DNA of 64,000 bases from contig JAODUP010000669.1 of NCBI GenBank assembly GCA_025642065.1, positions 1 through 64,000 of the forward strand, read 5' to 3'. This document shows positions 9,840 through 22,970 of this stretch, in pieces. The notes beneath the pieces are model-generated. The model worked only from the letters and a program-made list of their open reading frames with translations, ran no database searches and was not told the DNA's origin. The translations under genes were made by a program, and so were the position numbers. Source of the stretch: Paralvinella palmiformis (lineage: Eukaryota; Annelida; Polychaeta; Terebellida; Alvinellidae). Numbering within the stretch: the first letter of the stretch is position 1; each line of letters starts with the position of its first letter.

Positions 9840-11384
9840 AATTTTCCACCATAGAATTAATGAGATACTGTCTAGGCTAACGTATATCTTGTGTGTTTTA
9901 GCAGTATGGAATAAGGCACCGGCGCAGAGAATCTTGAATCGTGAATTCCAACTCTGGACGATTCTTCAGGAGACTGAATCTAGAGTGACGACTTTTTATG
10001 CTGAGACACATCTAATATCTCAACAGTCCCTAAGTAGCCATGGAACAAAACCCTTAAAAGCGAATAGCCTACAGTCACGGTGTCTGGGACAAACACATTC
10101 AAATCAGATTACGGCAGTTGTGGTGATGTTTCTGTTAATTGCCTAAGCAGTCCTATGCATAAAACTGTTTTAACTTGTTGTATCTTTCTTCAAAGCATAT
10201 AGATACTTAATACCTCAATTGTTAATGCATTCAAAGGTTAGTTTTGGGCAACGACCAGGTGTCATTAAACGACAACTATTAAAACTGATAGTTTAATTGC
10301 TATTAGAATATGTCCCTATGTGGTAAAGCAGACTACGATGACGTCATAGCCTCGGGGCTGTTAAAAGTAAATATTAACATTTTCAAATCAGACCTAATGA
10401 TTGTTACACATACCACATTTTTATAATAATCGGTTTAATGCTATTAGTGACAAACAGACTAGAGCTAGCCTTGAATATTATAAAACAGACTGAAAATAAC
10501 TAAACCTAGATAATATAATTGAGTCCATGTCTTTGAATTTTGGCCATATAACTCTAAAAAGTTTGGTTCTACGATTGAAATTTTGATCACTGTACAATAA
10601 ACTTATTTTGTTGTGTTATATTTTTAATTTGCTATGATTCATAAAAAAATTATAAAGATAAATAAATAGGTATTTAATTAATTAAAAATATTAAAGATAA
10701 TACTTCAATTGGTAAATTTTGTTTACAAGATCATTTTAATTACAAGATCGTTTTTAATAATATTGTACATATATCAATTGTAATTAAGGATACACTCACC
10801 GTAGCTAACAATCTCCCCTTATGTTATTACACTCAGGTCTGTCCCCATTCATCTTTCTGATCAAAGGATCATTATAATTGCAACTGTTGATGACAGACAA
10901 AGAATAAAGAGGAGATTTTGTTTTAATGAAAAAAAAGCCACCCATTAAAACCAAATTATACACATTTGATTTTGTTTAATTTACACTCACAATCACAAAA
11001 GTCACACTAATGTACTAAAATCAATAAAGCTGTAAAAACACACCAACCGCGCGAGCCGTGTCCAACGCCACCGCTCGAGATGCGATGCTGTGTTCCTATT
11101 CCTGAGTCAGGAGTACTAATGACGCTTTATGAGCTAAAATATTACAACCGGATTCGAGTGGCGGGAGGGGTGATAGAAAGACGACACTAATCGTACTTGA
11201 GACGCAGACACCTATCTGTTGGAATGCCATGATATAAACCAATTAACGTATATTTAGCAATCTATATTTAAAAAAAGGGATTGTCTATTGCATAGAACTA
11301 AATTAGCTCAATGATCAATTAACTGTGATTAACACGACCTGTGTCGCATTTATACCATATGTCGCTTGATAATGATATAATAAA
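9840..11384. other. Non-coding stretch upstream of the fucosyltransferase
   Basis: No convincing exon was seen. The stretch is AT-rich apart from a G+C-richer patch with several CpGs at about 11045-11200. That patch could be regulatory, but nothing decisive is visible. Confidence 0.4.
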
Positions 11385-13050
11385 TAACAATAATAATACT
11401 TTATATAGCAACTTATTGATTCCGAGTTGTTCTAAAGCCCTTTACATAGAAAACAGAATTGAAACATGTTCTGATTCACATAGCGCAAATACGTTTTATA
11501 CATAAATACAAAGGTTTATCTATATTATCAATATTCCTTTACTTGCTGCAAGTTTAATGTGATTAGGCAACTTAAGCCGCACCCTGGGAGTTGATCGCAA
11601 CCGTGTCACTGACATATACCTTTTGGATCAGATCGTTTAGTTATAATGGCGCTGTTTCACTCAATACTTTGAAAGTGTGAAACAGAATCTTGGATGACGT
11701 TTTGAAACGTATAGGCAGCCAGAACAGCGGAAACAAAACTGGTATTATATGTGTGTTACCAGATCAGCCCTGCACTTAGCTGTAGGCGGTTTGTCAGAGA
11801 GGGGTGCGGGGTGAATTGTTATGACAATGCGTTGCCATGATTCAATCAAGTAATTATAAGGTTTTGGATTAATGTCGTACTCGTCTCATAATATATGTAC
11901 TTACGAATAGGCCCCCTATTTCTTATTTGATTTTTATCCGTTATAGGCCTTAGAATTCTCACAGACATGAAAACATTTATATAACTGGATTCTACCTTAA
12001 TGCGAAGATTCCCAATTTTCTTCAGATGTTGCTAGGGTGAGAAAATAACGAATTCGGTCTTATTTTTGCTCAATGTCAGCATGTTCTGTTCATCCAGATA
12101 CTTATATCTGCAACAGAAGCTTCAATTCGTGTTGAAATATGATCGTATTTATTACATGACTTTTAAAATCATGTAGACTTGAACATCATTGATATTTAAT
12201 GTTATGCTCTTTAATACATTTTCAAAAAAGTTTAGAGATGAAGGGAAAAGGTAGATGTAGGACGATAATTCTTCATTTTCTTCATCTACCCCCAATGTCT
12301 TCGGCAACGGAATTATGGTGACATATTTCAAACACAACAGCATCGTTCAATCAGCCTTTGACCTATTTATGATGGCTGCTAGTAATGGAAGATGTTGATC
12401 CACACTTTTTTCAGAAGCCAAGTAGGTAGTGGATCCAGGTCACATGACTTGTTTGGAGACTTTGAATTTATCCCCTTGATAAGAACTTCAGAAGCTGGTT
12501 TTCAGAAATGATCTTATTCATGGTGGTTGTTATATTCCTCACGACAAAATTGGTTAAATTATACGCCAGGAGTTCAGCACAGGTACACTGTGGAAGATTT
12601 CCATTTTAATTACTTCCCTCATCAAGTTCCTTTCTAATTTGAAAAGCGTATTTTTATCTTTTCAACATTCCTCTTCCTTTGTGGAATAAAAACACTCCTT
12701 CTCTTCGAATAATAGTAAATAATTGTTTTACATAGTTTCCTGGTCCTCTCTGCTTTCCTCCAAAGCTTCATAGCCGATCTAACCTTACCAGAGTACCAAT
12801 GAGATTCGGGCCTGAACATAATAATTCCTAAACAAGAGGAGGCATATGATTAATGATACTTTGGACACCCTTGTTACAGGTGGTCCACTTAAGATGGAGC
12901 TAGAGTCCCTAGGAATGACCAAATATATTACCTGGCTTCCTTTATGGGTTGCACCACTGACATACAGAGTCAACCCAGGAGAATCTAAACTACTGCAAAA
13001 CTTATGAGATTCATTAACACACTTATTATCCACGTGAAACTTTAAATCAT
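11385..13050 (-). mobile_element. CR1-like LINE remnant
   Basis: On the minus strand the frames move from an endonuclease-end segment (LVIPRDSSSILSGPPVTRVS near 12900) through a pre-RT region. Next comes an RT start (IIPLPKTLGVDEENEELSSY near 12300), then, near 12090-12040, a DISIWMN segment and a KTEFVIFSP segment. The last two match the same part of the LINE at 27523. The 3' end near 11385-11460 has the TTGCTATATAAAG-ATTATT type tail. Many stops and frameshifts show it is dead. Confidence 0.6.
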
Positions 13051-13390
13051 CGGTAAATTATTACACAGTATGGGATAATGGCTAGATTATCGAAGTATTT
13101 ATACTATTTATTAATAAAATAATAAATTTTAGAGCCCTTTTTAGAAGGCTTGGACAGTATATAACAGAAAATTTAACTGTCACACGAAGTAAGCAAGACT
13201 TTATATTTATGGTAGTTTCATTTATCATTGCCCATCTGCTGCCAAAACTAATCGTTGATTATTTTTCTTAATAAGCTCGTCGTACACATATATTGTTGAC
13301 GTGAATTAGTTTAAAACAATATTTTATATAGGCTATATGTACATATAGATTTCTTACTGTAATATATTTAACAGTTAGTTGATATTGATA

Positions 13391-13420
13391 TTAGTTAGTT
13401 AGTTAGTTAGTTAGTTAGTT
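13391..13420. repeat. (TTAG)n microsatellite
   Basis: Between seven and eight perfect TTAG units, flanked on both sides by GATATTGA-like copies (13381 and 13421). A similar TTAG run lies near 49340-49365. Confidence 0.95.
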
Positions 13421-13995
13421 GATATTGAAGTGATCCAGTCGACATTATAACAAAAACCGCGTATGGGCTGATCGGAGAGTTCCCATCTCAACTAATATAA
13501 GATATCTGCTGTCATAACGAACTCATTTATAGAACACAGATCAGTGTCAGTTACAAGTCACACTTCAGTATGCGCTAATGCATCAATCCCTGCGATATAA
13601 AATAATCAACCACAGGTATGGCTTTGTTTCTCAACAACTAAACATTTAGTCAAAACACTTATATAAGTATTAGGGTAAATATTAATTGATACACAAAGGG
13701 TGAGTTTATGGTTCTTTATGTTTGGGATTCCAAGATATTAGTAGTACTTACAGTCGCTAGAGTGCAGCACATTAGCACCGATTAGTTTGCGCGTAATATG
13801 TATTTTACCTGCATACACAGGTTAACAAACAAACACACATGATTTATTCACATACTCCTATACATATACAAAGACAAATATATTTGATATTTATTTATTT
13901 GTATGCGGGACATGCACTCCTGAATACAGAACGATATTGGAATAAAAAGATAAATAATGATAAAATGTATTAGTGAATTTTATACCCCCCCCCAT

Positions 13996-14002
<7 letters not shown>

Positions 14003-14058
<56 letters not shown>
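14003..14058. repeat. (CA)n microsatellite
   Basis: About 56 bp of CA repeat preceded by a run of C. Confidence 0.97.
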
Positions 14059-14059
<1 letters not shown>

Positions 14060-14143
14060 TGCATATACAGGTATTTAATTATTGAACATTTGTATATCAT
14101 TTTGGAGATCAGTGAAGCGGGGCTTAATCGTAAAATGCATAAA

Positions 14144-14219
14144 ACGACATTATTAGTGTAAAATGTAAATGTTGATGTTCTACGACATTATTAGTGTAAA
14201 ATGTAAATGTTGATGTTCT
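14144..14219. repeat. 38-bp unit repeated twice in tandem
   Basis: The unit ACGACATTATTAGTGTAAAA and its following 18 bases is repeated exactly with a 38-bp period. The second copy runs into a minus-strand SINE 3' end. Confidence 0.9.
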
Positions 14220-14298
14220 ACGGCTACTTTTGTGCATATTAAAGGAAAAATGGACTGAGCGACCTCGAAAGGTAATGAGGCGAAGTAAAAGTAATGCC
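14207..14298 (-). mobile_element. SINE-1 fragment (3' half)
   Basis: The fragment matches the tail and body of the SINE-1 family described at 14887-15048. It has the GTTTTACGGCCACTTTTGTGC-like end and the GGTAATGAGGCGAAGT block, without the tRNA head. Confidence 0.75.
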
Positions 14299-14394
14299 GA
14301 CTTGTAAACCTAATTAAATATAACACAAACTTGCCATTTTATTTAGAATATAAAATAATATAGAAATATTCATGAAACAGGCAAAGTACAAGTA

Positions 14395-14399
<5 letters not shown>

Positions 14400-14451
<52 letters not shown>
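14400..14451. repeat. (TA)n microsatellite
   Basis: About 52 bp of TA repeat. Confidence 0.97.
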
Positions 14452-14455
<4 letters not shown>

Positions 14456-14763
14456 GTGCGTCATACATCGTATACAACAAACAACCTATCATCTTATAAC
14501 AATAACTCAAGTTGTGCTTGAAGATATAATAATAATTATTTATAATCGTTCTCATTTATATGATTCCGGGTTTACAATTTATTTATCTGTTTTTGTGTAT
14601 TTAAAATAGCTAAAAAAACATCATAACTATTTACGTCATAACACCCCGCAGTATAAATAATAATATAAATAATGTATAAATATCATAAACGTGGCGCGAA
14701 TATATTTGTTCCGTTTAAATTATGAAATCTCTAGGGCCGTATTACCATGGCGTGTTTTCGTGT

Positions 14764-14766
<3 letters not shown>

Positions 14767-14834
<68 letters not shown>
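14767..14834. repeat. (AT)n microsatellite
   Basis: About 68 bp of AT repeat, 40 bp before a SINE insertion. Confidence 0.97.
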
Positions 14835-14836
<2 letters not shown>

Positions 14837-14886
14837 ATAAATTCAATCATACACTACGGCACTGTGCAAAGTGTCACTAACAATTG

Positions 14887-15048
14887 TAAAGGCGCATCCG
14901 TGGTCTAACTGGTAGCGCGTTGGATCACAGATCACTACCAGCATATCTGAAGGATGTTTCATCTTTGACTTCGCTTCATTACCTATGGAGGGCACTCGGC
15001 CCACTTAGCCTAATGTGCACAAAGTGGCCGTAAAACACCAATCATCAT
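14887..15048 (+). mobile_element. SINE-1 (tRNA-derived), with target duplication
   Basis: The element has a tRNA-like head with box A GTGGTCTAACTGGTAGCGCG, then a body (CTTCGCTTCATTACC, CGGCCCA, TAGCC, ATGTGCACAAA) and a tail GGCCGTAAAACACCAATCATC. The box B region is shortened. It is flanked by perfect 10-bp duplications CTAACAATTG (14877-14886 and 15049-15058). This family recurs at more than ten places in the window in both orientations. Confidence 0.9.
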
Positions 15049-15059
15049 CTAACAATTGC

Positions 15060-17026
15060 AGTATTAGGGCGCCCTGGTAATATTGTCTCACCAAAACCAA
15101 ATTCACGGATCCAGTTAGCCGTATGCGGCCCTGATAATTTCAACTGAATAGTAAGCTTCAATGTTATATGAAAGGCTCCTTTCACATATTTTGTCTGTGA
15201 CGACCATACAGCTATAAACACATTTTCACACGCAGACACATTAACAAGAATATCTATATTTGTCCCACACTTCACGCCCCTCCCACCACATTTTACACAT
15301 GCACCCGTACCCGTCCATGTCCAGTGAATGATAAAAAAAGCCCGGGCCCTTATTTATTTTCGCTACCCAAGTACCCGCGACGACGTATTCAAGCCCCGGC
15401 CGCATTCAAGACGATCAAGTAATACCTTGAACTTTGCTTAAAGTAAATTCGGTCTGCTGCCACACTCCGGAAATAAAAATATCATTGTCCCTTTTCTTGC
15501 TGACCTGTTACGTGACCTTTACACAAGGCATAACACATGCAAATATAGTTGAGTGTATTATGTGTGGAATATATGGAGATATTTATGGAGGTGCGTTCAG
15601 TTACCGTGAATTGGCTCATTTTAGGCATTTATCAAGTTATCAACCTTTAAGGCTTCAGTTTACAGTTTACAGTCTAAAGAGAAAACGGATCATGATATTA
15701 TTTAGTTTATCTAAGGCGTAGAATAGTTTATTGTGATGCTACAGAATAAGCAAGGTTTAACGGGGTTGCTTTAAGTGAATATTCAGAGGACAAATCAATG
15801 TGTATATATGTTCTTCAATGGGGTCTTTATGTTTCTAGGAATGACATAGAAAGAACGCTTAAAAGTAATAGCACTGCGGGATTTAAAGACCCATGATCTG
15901 CACACAAAGGAAGGCAATCCCAGGGTTTGTTTATTGCCTACACATACGCACTCACGCGCGCGCGCGCACACAGGAGAGAAAGAGAGAGAGCTGGAACACT
16001 ATCACTACAGACAGGACATAGCTGTTATTTACGAGAACAGCTGAAAACGGTATGATTTTATATGCCGAGCGTTTGAAGATTGAGATCACCCTACAGACCA
16101 ACAAAATAACGCCTGGATCCAGAGGGAAATCTTGATTTGGTTTCCGTTAACTTAAATAAGTTTTATATATTTGTGTACAAAAGCAAGTGTGAATTAAAAC
16201 TCAATCGGTCACTTTTTCACTCATCTACTCACTCACTCACTCGGTCGCTCACTCCCTCAAACACACAAGCAAACAAACGAACAAACAAAAACACCAACTG
16301 GTCAAACTGTTGTGAACACGAAATCCCTTGTCTATCATAAGACGTTTGAATTACAATTTGATGTTGGAGTATGTACGTCATTCTACAATTTGACGATCAT
16401 CAATGACGTACGTGACGCGTGACGTTTGCTGAGTTACGTTTTCCTGTGGGACATTTCGAGCGCTAGCAAAGATATCCGACAATCTTTTAATTTGCGTATT
16501 TAAAGCAAAACGTATAGCGATTTGCGTCCTCTACGATGACGTTAATTTGATTCGTATGATAAAGAATTGTAAACATCAAAAATCTTGTATGTACTCAATT
16601 CGATCAATATATGTAAATAGTACATCCTCAAAGGGTAGCGCCCATGTCCGGTTGCGGTAATTTCAATTAAATGCTCAGCTACAGACCTCTTTTTACATTT
16701 TTAAAATTTTGTATGGCTGTATAAATCAACCACCTAGCTGTTGAATTATTTGGTTGATGTTGTGTTCCCTGCGACTTGCATGCGGTCACGGACACACAAC
16801 CACGTAAATGCAATGCTGACAGATCTACGACTAACTTTATTCAGTCTGTACACTGGTACTTAATACACTGATCCAGACATCACGTGATGATCGTTACCTT
16901 GACCTACGTCTATATGCGACAGTACTATTAATATAATGTATTCCAAGGAACTAGAGATATAACATCTCCCTATTTTGTTTGAAGAATTAATATTTCAATT
17001 AATTTATATAATACAATATTCTTGCA

Positions 17027-17062
<36 letters not shown>

Positions 17063-17388
17063 ACTTTGGTGTCATCCAGTATAATTCCAATTTGGCATCT
17101 AATATTTCTAGTCTACCCGTAATCAGATTAATGAACACGATTATAATAGTATGTAAATATGGCTCATACTAACTATTCAGACCATGTCATACAAATCATG
17201 CATTTCGCGTAATTTCATCCTCGTAGGAATCATATATCATAATGACAATCATAATGTGAGTAAATATGAATAATGCAGAACATATCAAATACTATGAATT
17301 AATATGTGATAATGTCCATATCTATACTGTTCTTATTCTTCTTATTTTGACATATAAAAATCATTATGTTTTGCTGACATGTTTAACG
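15060..17388. other. Intergenic stretch with short repeats
   Basis: No recognisable gene. It holds a CG/GA microsatellite near 15955-15990, an ACTC-rich patch near 16216-16258, a cluster of TGACG motifs at 16374-16445 and a TA repeat at 17030-17059. Confidence 0.5.
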
Positions 17389-17389
17389 T

Positions 17390-18924
17390 TCTCCCCCCTG
17401 ATGGTGCGATACTCTTGTGTCTATGTCGGTTTAGGCAATGGGGATTGGCGTTGGTGTTGTACGTCCCATTAATGGTGTAGACTATTGGTTCGTTTTCTGG
17501 CTCTGGCTCTTCGATTTGAGGTAATACTATGTTCTCTCTCGTTTTTAGCAGAGAGTTTCAATTCCTTCTATATGGTCCTATCTCTGTCTCTACCACATAT
17601 GATCGTGGTTCTGCTGTCGCACGAACTACTCTCGCTGGTTTCCAGCCCTCTTTTGTTTGCATCCCGCAGCTGTCACCAGGATTTAATTATCTTCGACTGT
17701 TCTTATTTTTTTCCGTTCTCTGTGTTGGTTTACTTTCTCTGGATCGATATACATGGGATTTCTGAGACTATCTGACGTGAGAAGACCTGTTTTTGTGTGT
17801 CTGCCCATCAATCGTTATGCTGGTGAACCAATATCATTCATTGGTTGGCGGTGTGTTACAGTGGTCTAATATCGTCAAATAAGGGTCTTTGTTATCTTTT
17901 TTTGATATGTTCTATACCTGATTCCATGACTGGCCAAAAAATAGCACATCTCTTGCCCGGCGTTCACACATTTTAATGCCAAGATGTAATTCATGTATCC
18001 TATTTAGCATTATTGGATCTATGTTCAGATATCGATTCAGCCAGAGACACAGCATGGATTTATATCTCTTTATTTGAAGTGGAAGATTGACTAAAAATAT
18101 ACAAAAATGTAAATAAGAATAAGTGCAAATAATTAACAAGCTTTACATTACAATAACTAATAAAACATTATGATTAAAACAAGATATAGCTATATTTACT
18201 GCACATCAAATTTGTACATGTCATTTTAGCTCTTTAAACATTTAATTCACAAACTAAATACATTTGGAGAAAAGCTTAACAAGTTATAATTCGATAATAA
18301 GCATACTATATAACTCTGTATCATAAATCCAACATTTTTTATAACCTCAAATCTGACCCGGTGAAAACTGACCTCTCAAGCTTCCCACCATTGCTGTTCT
18401 GCAAGTCATGCAGGTGGTCTACAGTTTGCCACACAATCAAAAACACAGTAAACAAATCATATACACAAGTAATTCATACCTGTCGAATTGGCCATTACAA
18501 GCATTTCTGATCTTAAAGTAGCGGGAAGGGTGATACGTTCACCACGATCTAGTATTCCACCATACGCAGATATTTCGTCGCGTATGTTCCAGTATCAACA
18601 TATACAGTGTGGTGCTTGTCTGGGTACCGCAGGCCAGCCATTCCATACGACATCCATTAACGTTTGCAACGTTGGATCTTTTGGCGTTTCTTGTTGAATT
18701 GTATGAATGTAGTGCGATGAAACTGGAATTGTGTCTATCATGTTCATTGACAGATCTTCATCGATTAGTGGATCTCCAGTTTCTCTTACGTATGCATGAA
18801 TTAGTGCATCTACGATGTGTAATAATGCCTTGGCTGGCACGTACATGATTTGCAAGTTATTTAGTTGTAACTTCATTATCATTTTCTGTAATCGCATAGG
18901 TGCTGTATGTAGTGTTTTTTCCAT
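17390..18924 (-). mobile_element. Ty3/Gypsy pol remnant, RNase H end and integrase, internally rearranged
   Basis: Reading the minus strand from 18924, the end of RNase H and the linker come first (KTLHTAPMRLQKMIMKLQL, IMYVPAKALLHIVDALIHAY), then the integrase start near 18590-18490 (ISAYGGIL, GERITLPATLRSEML). After about 470 bp of unrelated DNA, the integrase zinc-finger region resumes at 18010-17920 (MLNRIHELHLGIKMCERRAR, DVLF). The end of the core follows (DPYLTILDHCNTPP). The C-terminal domain is near 17670-17490 (KEGWKPARVVRATAEPRSYV). The catalytic DDE core is mostly deleted. No LTRs were seen. Confidence 0.8.
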
Positions 18925-19890
18925 ATCCTTTCTAACGGCTTGGGGTCGGATTCTACGATCATATTGTAATGTCCCTCAAGGGAGCGTTCTCGGGCCTATA
19001 CTGTTTGTCATCTTTATCAATAACCTACCCAATATGATATGCAGTACAGCACATATATTTGGTGATGACACAAAGGTCTATAGAACATCCTCCTCAGAGA
19101 ATGACTGAGCCGAACTGCAAACCGATCTCCGACGACTTGTTGAATGGTCTGAGAAGTCACAACTGCAGTTCAGTGCCGACAAGTGCAAGGTCCTCCATCT
19201 CGGGAGGAATAACAGATGTCTAGCCTACAACTACAAGGTGGAAGATATTGAGTTGCAATCCACTAAAGTATAAAAGGACCCCAAGTGGTGTTTATGTTGA
19301 TGGGGAACTGAAATTCCACCAGCACCTATCATTTGCTGTTAACGTGTCCAGTAAGATGCTGTGGCTCATCAATAAGACATTCTCATGTCTAGATGAAGAC
19401 ACTCTGCCAAGGCTGTACAAAGCACTTGTCAGATCCCACCTGGAATATGGAAACATTATTCGGCATCCACACTATCAGATGGGTAAATTGGCAGTGGAAA
19501 AGGTTCAGCGTCGAGCAACAAAGTTAGTCCCACACCAGAAGCATTTGTCTTATGAACAGCGACTAGTTGCCCTGAGGTTCCCATCACTCTTGTTTATAAG
19601 ACGGGGAGGGGACATGATACAGGTGTACAAGATCATGAATGGGAGAGACAGACTTGACGCAAGAGCATTCTTCAACGGAGCACTCAATGAACGCGAACCA
19701 GAGGTCATAGTCAGAGGGCCACTGTCGACTCGAAATACGGAAAAACTCTTTCAGTCATAGAGTGGTTCAGGACTGAAACTCATTATCATATCATGTAGTC
19801 ACAGCCACTACCCTGACTTCTTTTAAGTCTAGACTCGACAAGCACTGGAAAGACGACATGTACACGACGCCATAGACTGTATAACAAGAA
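18925..19890 (+). mobile_element. LINE reverse transcriptase remnant (CR1/L2-like)
   Basis: Frames include NVPQGSVLGPILFVIFINNL, FGDDTKVYRTSSSEND (the usual FADD is FGDD), WSEKSQLQFSADKCKVLHLG and GVYVDGELKFHQHL. The C-terminal part runs from 19300 to 19760 (YKALVRSHLEYG, VEKVQRRATKLV, RRGGDMIQVYKIMNG). Stop codons near 19108 and a frameshift near 19265 inactivate it. It abuts the minus-strand Gypsy remnant at 18924. Confidence 0.88.
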
Positions 19891-20740
19891 ACTACAAAAT
19901 TAGTCAAGACCGGAATACCCAACAAATACTAGCCTTTTATTTCGTAATCTGGTATCCTGGTATCCTATTGATTACACCTCAACAATATAGACAAATATAC
20001 ATTGAATATTAACAATGTCTGTGTTCGCGTTAACATGTTAAAGATAGAGAAATTAGCAGCAATATTTAGATATATTGAATTTGCAAGTGATCTGTCAAAA
20101 TTGTTATTACACAGACCTTAGTCGCGAATGGACAAAGTGATTTATTAAAAATTGCACTTACATAAACCAGAATGTAAATTTATTTCTGATCGGCTGTGAA
20201 ATGACCAGTTACCATTTCAAATTAAGCGAACATAATTTATTTATTTATCGCAACCATTCATATTCAGTGCATCCTTTATTACACAAATAGTATAAATAAT
20301 ATTGCGGTACATGTGAAATTAAAATATCCACAACATAGTTACGTATCATATATGAAACACACATGAAAACAAATTATCCAAGTCTCTAATGAATGATACA
20401 GAGATAACATTCATAACACAAATAAAATTTAATAAGATTTTGTCTGAAACAAATATAGATATACATGTAGATAGATCTTGGGCCTATACTTCTTGACTGA
20501 CATGGTTAACCTCAAACATCGAGATATCTATTTTAGTGATTACAGGTCATCACACTAATTCCAAATACATAAGCATTCAGTTTTATCAGACCCCTTATTT
20601 GCGGTAAGTTAGGCTTAAGAATATTGATTTTCGATAGGTCATGTAAGTACAGGTGGGTGTCGCCGGGGGTCATCTCAAGTGGGGCGTGTCTAATTAAAAC
20701 TGTTATGCTTATTTTAAAAATATCCTTATTTAAAAACCCA
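19890..20740. other. AT-rich stretch without a recognisable gene
   Basis: No long frame, repeat family or exon was recognised. Confidence 0.4.
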
Positions 20741-21417
20741 GATCACATCTCATTTTACACTATCTTTGTTTTTCTTTCATGAAACACGAGAAACACTGGT
20801 AACTGTAGTCCATGCCTTTGTTACATCTCGTATAGACTATTGTAACTCCCCCGTTATATGGCATATCTGATTATAACATCAATCGCCTACAGCGAATTCA
20901 GAATATTGCAGCTCGCATAGTGACAAATACCCAAAAATATGATCACATCACCCCAATTCTTCAAAAACGACAGCCTATTTATTTCAAGATTTTATTAATA
21001 ACTTATAAATCTATTAATGATATGGTGCCAGAATACCTGTGTGAAATGGTCTCCATTAGAAAGTCATTCCGAAAACTCCGGTCATCCAGTTAGATACTAT
21101 TGCAGGTGCCAGTGTCTCGGCTCAAGTTATGTTGTGAATGTCGTTTAGTGTTTGCAACCCCCACTTTGTGGAATAGGTTGCCGGAAGATATTAGAAATCC
21201 GTCGTCTCTTGAAAATTTTAAATCTGTTCTAAAAACACACCTGATCAAGATCGCTTTCGTAGAAAAATAATAATTATCTTTTAAATATCTTATATGGTTT
21301 TTACAGATATGTTATTTGGGGCATTATTATATTATACATTATTTCTACAGCGCCTTTGAATGGTTCCTGCTAGTAAGGGAGCTTTGTTAAATATATTATT
21401 ATTATTATTATTATTAA
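20740..21417 (+). mobile_element. LINE 3' end (CR1-like RT C-terminus and tail)
   Basis: The translation, with one frame break, reads SDYNINRLQRIQNIAARIVT, YDHITPILQK, FKILLITYKSINDMVPEYL and TLWNRLPEDIRNPSSLENFK. This is the usual C-terminal region of CR1-type LINEs. The 3' end has AGCGCCTTTGAATGG and closes with (ATT)n at 21400-21417. It is 5' truncated. A related copy is split at 52190-54150. Confidence 0.85.
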
Positions 21418-21879
21418 TTTAATTATTATTACACGTGGCTTTTGAACCTTTGTTAACCCCCAACTATCACTTGATTTAATATATCACCGATACCACAATC
21501 AACACTGTCACGATCGCCACCTATTGACCTTAACAGCTTGTCAATAATTCATAGATTACCAGAAATATTTCACTGTCAGTTTGTGGTGGTAATATGGCAA
21601 TGTATCGTGTATGGTATTCGTATCGCGTAAGCATTGGCGGTGGCTGATTAACGGAGGGGGTGATCTTTGGGGGCATTACCATGACAGGAAATCGGGTCCA
21701 TATCAAAGCGGAAACACGTCAATGTCGACTGACTCGTGTATAAGACGAGAAGTGAAGAACTGCTCACCTGTAGGAATTTAAACTCACCTTAGAAACAGGT
21801 ATATACGGCAGTTGTGCTATCTGGATGGTTGATGGTGCGGAATATCTTGATAGATAGAATTAACATATTAATTTATGAT

Positions 21880-21972
21880 AATGATGATTGATGTTTTATG
21901 GCCACTTTCTCCCACACTAAATGGGCCGAGTGACCTCCAAATGTAATGAAGCGAAGTCAAAGATGAAAAAAC
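21880..21972 (-). mobile_element. SINE-1 fragment (3' half)
   Basis: A minus-strand match to the SINE-1 tail and body: ATGATTGATGTTTTATGGCC, GGGCCGAGTGACCTCCAAA, GCGAAGT. The tRNA head is missing. Confidence 0.75.
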
Positions 21973-22933
21973 CCCCCAAGCCTTGGACCTTGGACCAAAA
22001 GAAAAAGGTGCCCCAAAAAATTTTCCCTTTTTATCAAAAAAGGGCCACCATCATCCCAGACAGTATAGACATTATTCTCACTTTACTTAAGAAAGATCCA
22101 TACATCTTCCACTAAAATCAGTTATTATATAAAATATCCTTTTTATTAATTTTACTTCCAGGGGCTGTGCTCGGTAAGCGACAGCCTGGGGTAAATCCCC
22201 AAACTACACAAACAACAAATTTGCTTCATAGAGTCGTCCTTGCGCAAGAAGCTCGCTTTAAATACGAGATATGGGCCAATAAGTACCATATTCCTATCTC
22301 AGTAAATATAATCTTTCAATAAGTCTGCCTTTTTAAGTAATAACATTGTTACTTGGTTAAGTTCAGTTAATCTTATATTAATATATTTATCTCGTTGTCA
22401 TTAAATCATTCGTTGTTCAGCTTTTATTTCTTTATTTCGGAATTATACAATCTATACGCATGATAGAATGTAAAATTGGGATAAAAACGCATTTAGCACA
22501 CAGAACTTACAACACACGCACGCACGCAAATTTGTCAGAAGACACACACACATTTGTAAGGAATTTAGGATTGCAGCACTCTATTTGAATGAATATGTTT
22601 AATTTTGACAAATTTCACCAACAATTAGCTAACAATCAATTGACATTTGCTCTTTCAATTGTTCCAGTGATTGGCCTGCGTTTGATCATAGCTCCAGCCA
22701 ACTAATTCGATGTTGCACATTACTACAACACACCGTTGTCATTTCATTTATCATTTGCCGACCTGTCTTGTCGATCTTGTTGAAGTTTGGGGTAGAAACC
22801 CCTGGCTGTCGCCTATTGGGCCTATTGTCTTGTCGGTGGAGCCGAGCTGTCTTATAAGGAGGAGGAGTTGTCCAAGACATCTCGGCCGAGCAGTCTGGGC
22901 CGAGTTGTCATTTGGGCCGATCTGTCTAGCAAC

Positions 22934-22934
22934 C

Positions 22935-22965
<31 letters not shown>

Positions 22966-22970
22966 GTGTG
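22934..22970. repeat. (TG)n microsatellite
   Basis: About 37 bp of TG repeat with one interruption. Confidence 0.95.

Noticed and set aside
13391..13420. TTAG run as an interstitial telomere
   Set aside because: Animal telomere units of this kind are TTAGGG or TTAGG. A short TTAG tetranucleotide run is an ordinary microsatellite.
14887..15048. tRNA gene from the tRNA-like head
   Set aside because: The head cannot form a full tRNA, and it continues into a body and tail shared by many dispersed copies, so it is a SINE.
15045..15275. 76-codon minus-strand frame next to a SINE
   Set aside because: Part of it lies in the SINE target region, and it has no domain or splice evidence.
17485..17775. 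Plus-strand frames of 78-96 codons near 17500
   Set aside because: They are antisense to the Gypsy integrase C-terminus, which reads clearly on the minus strand.
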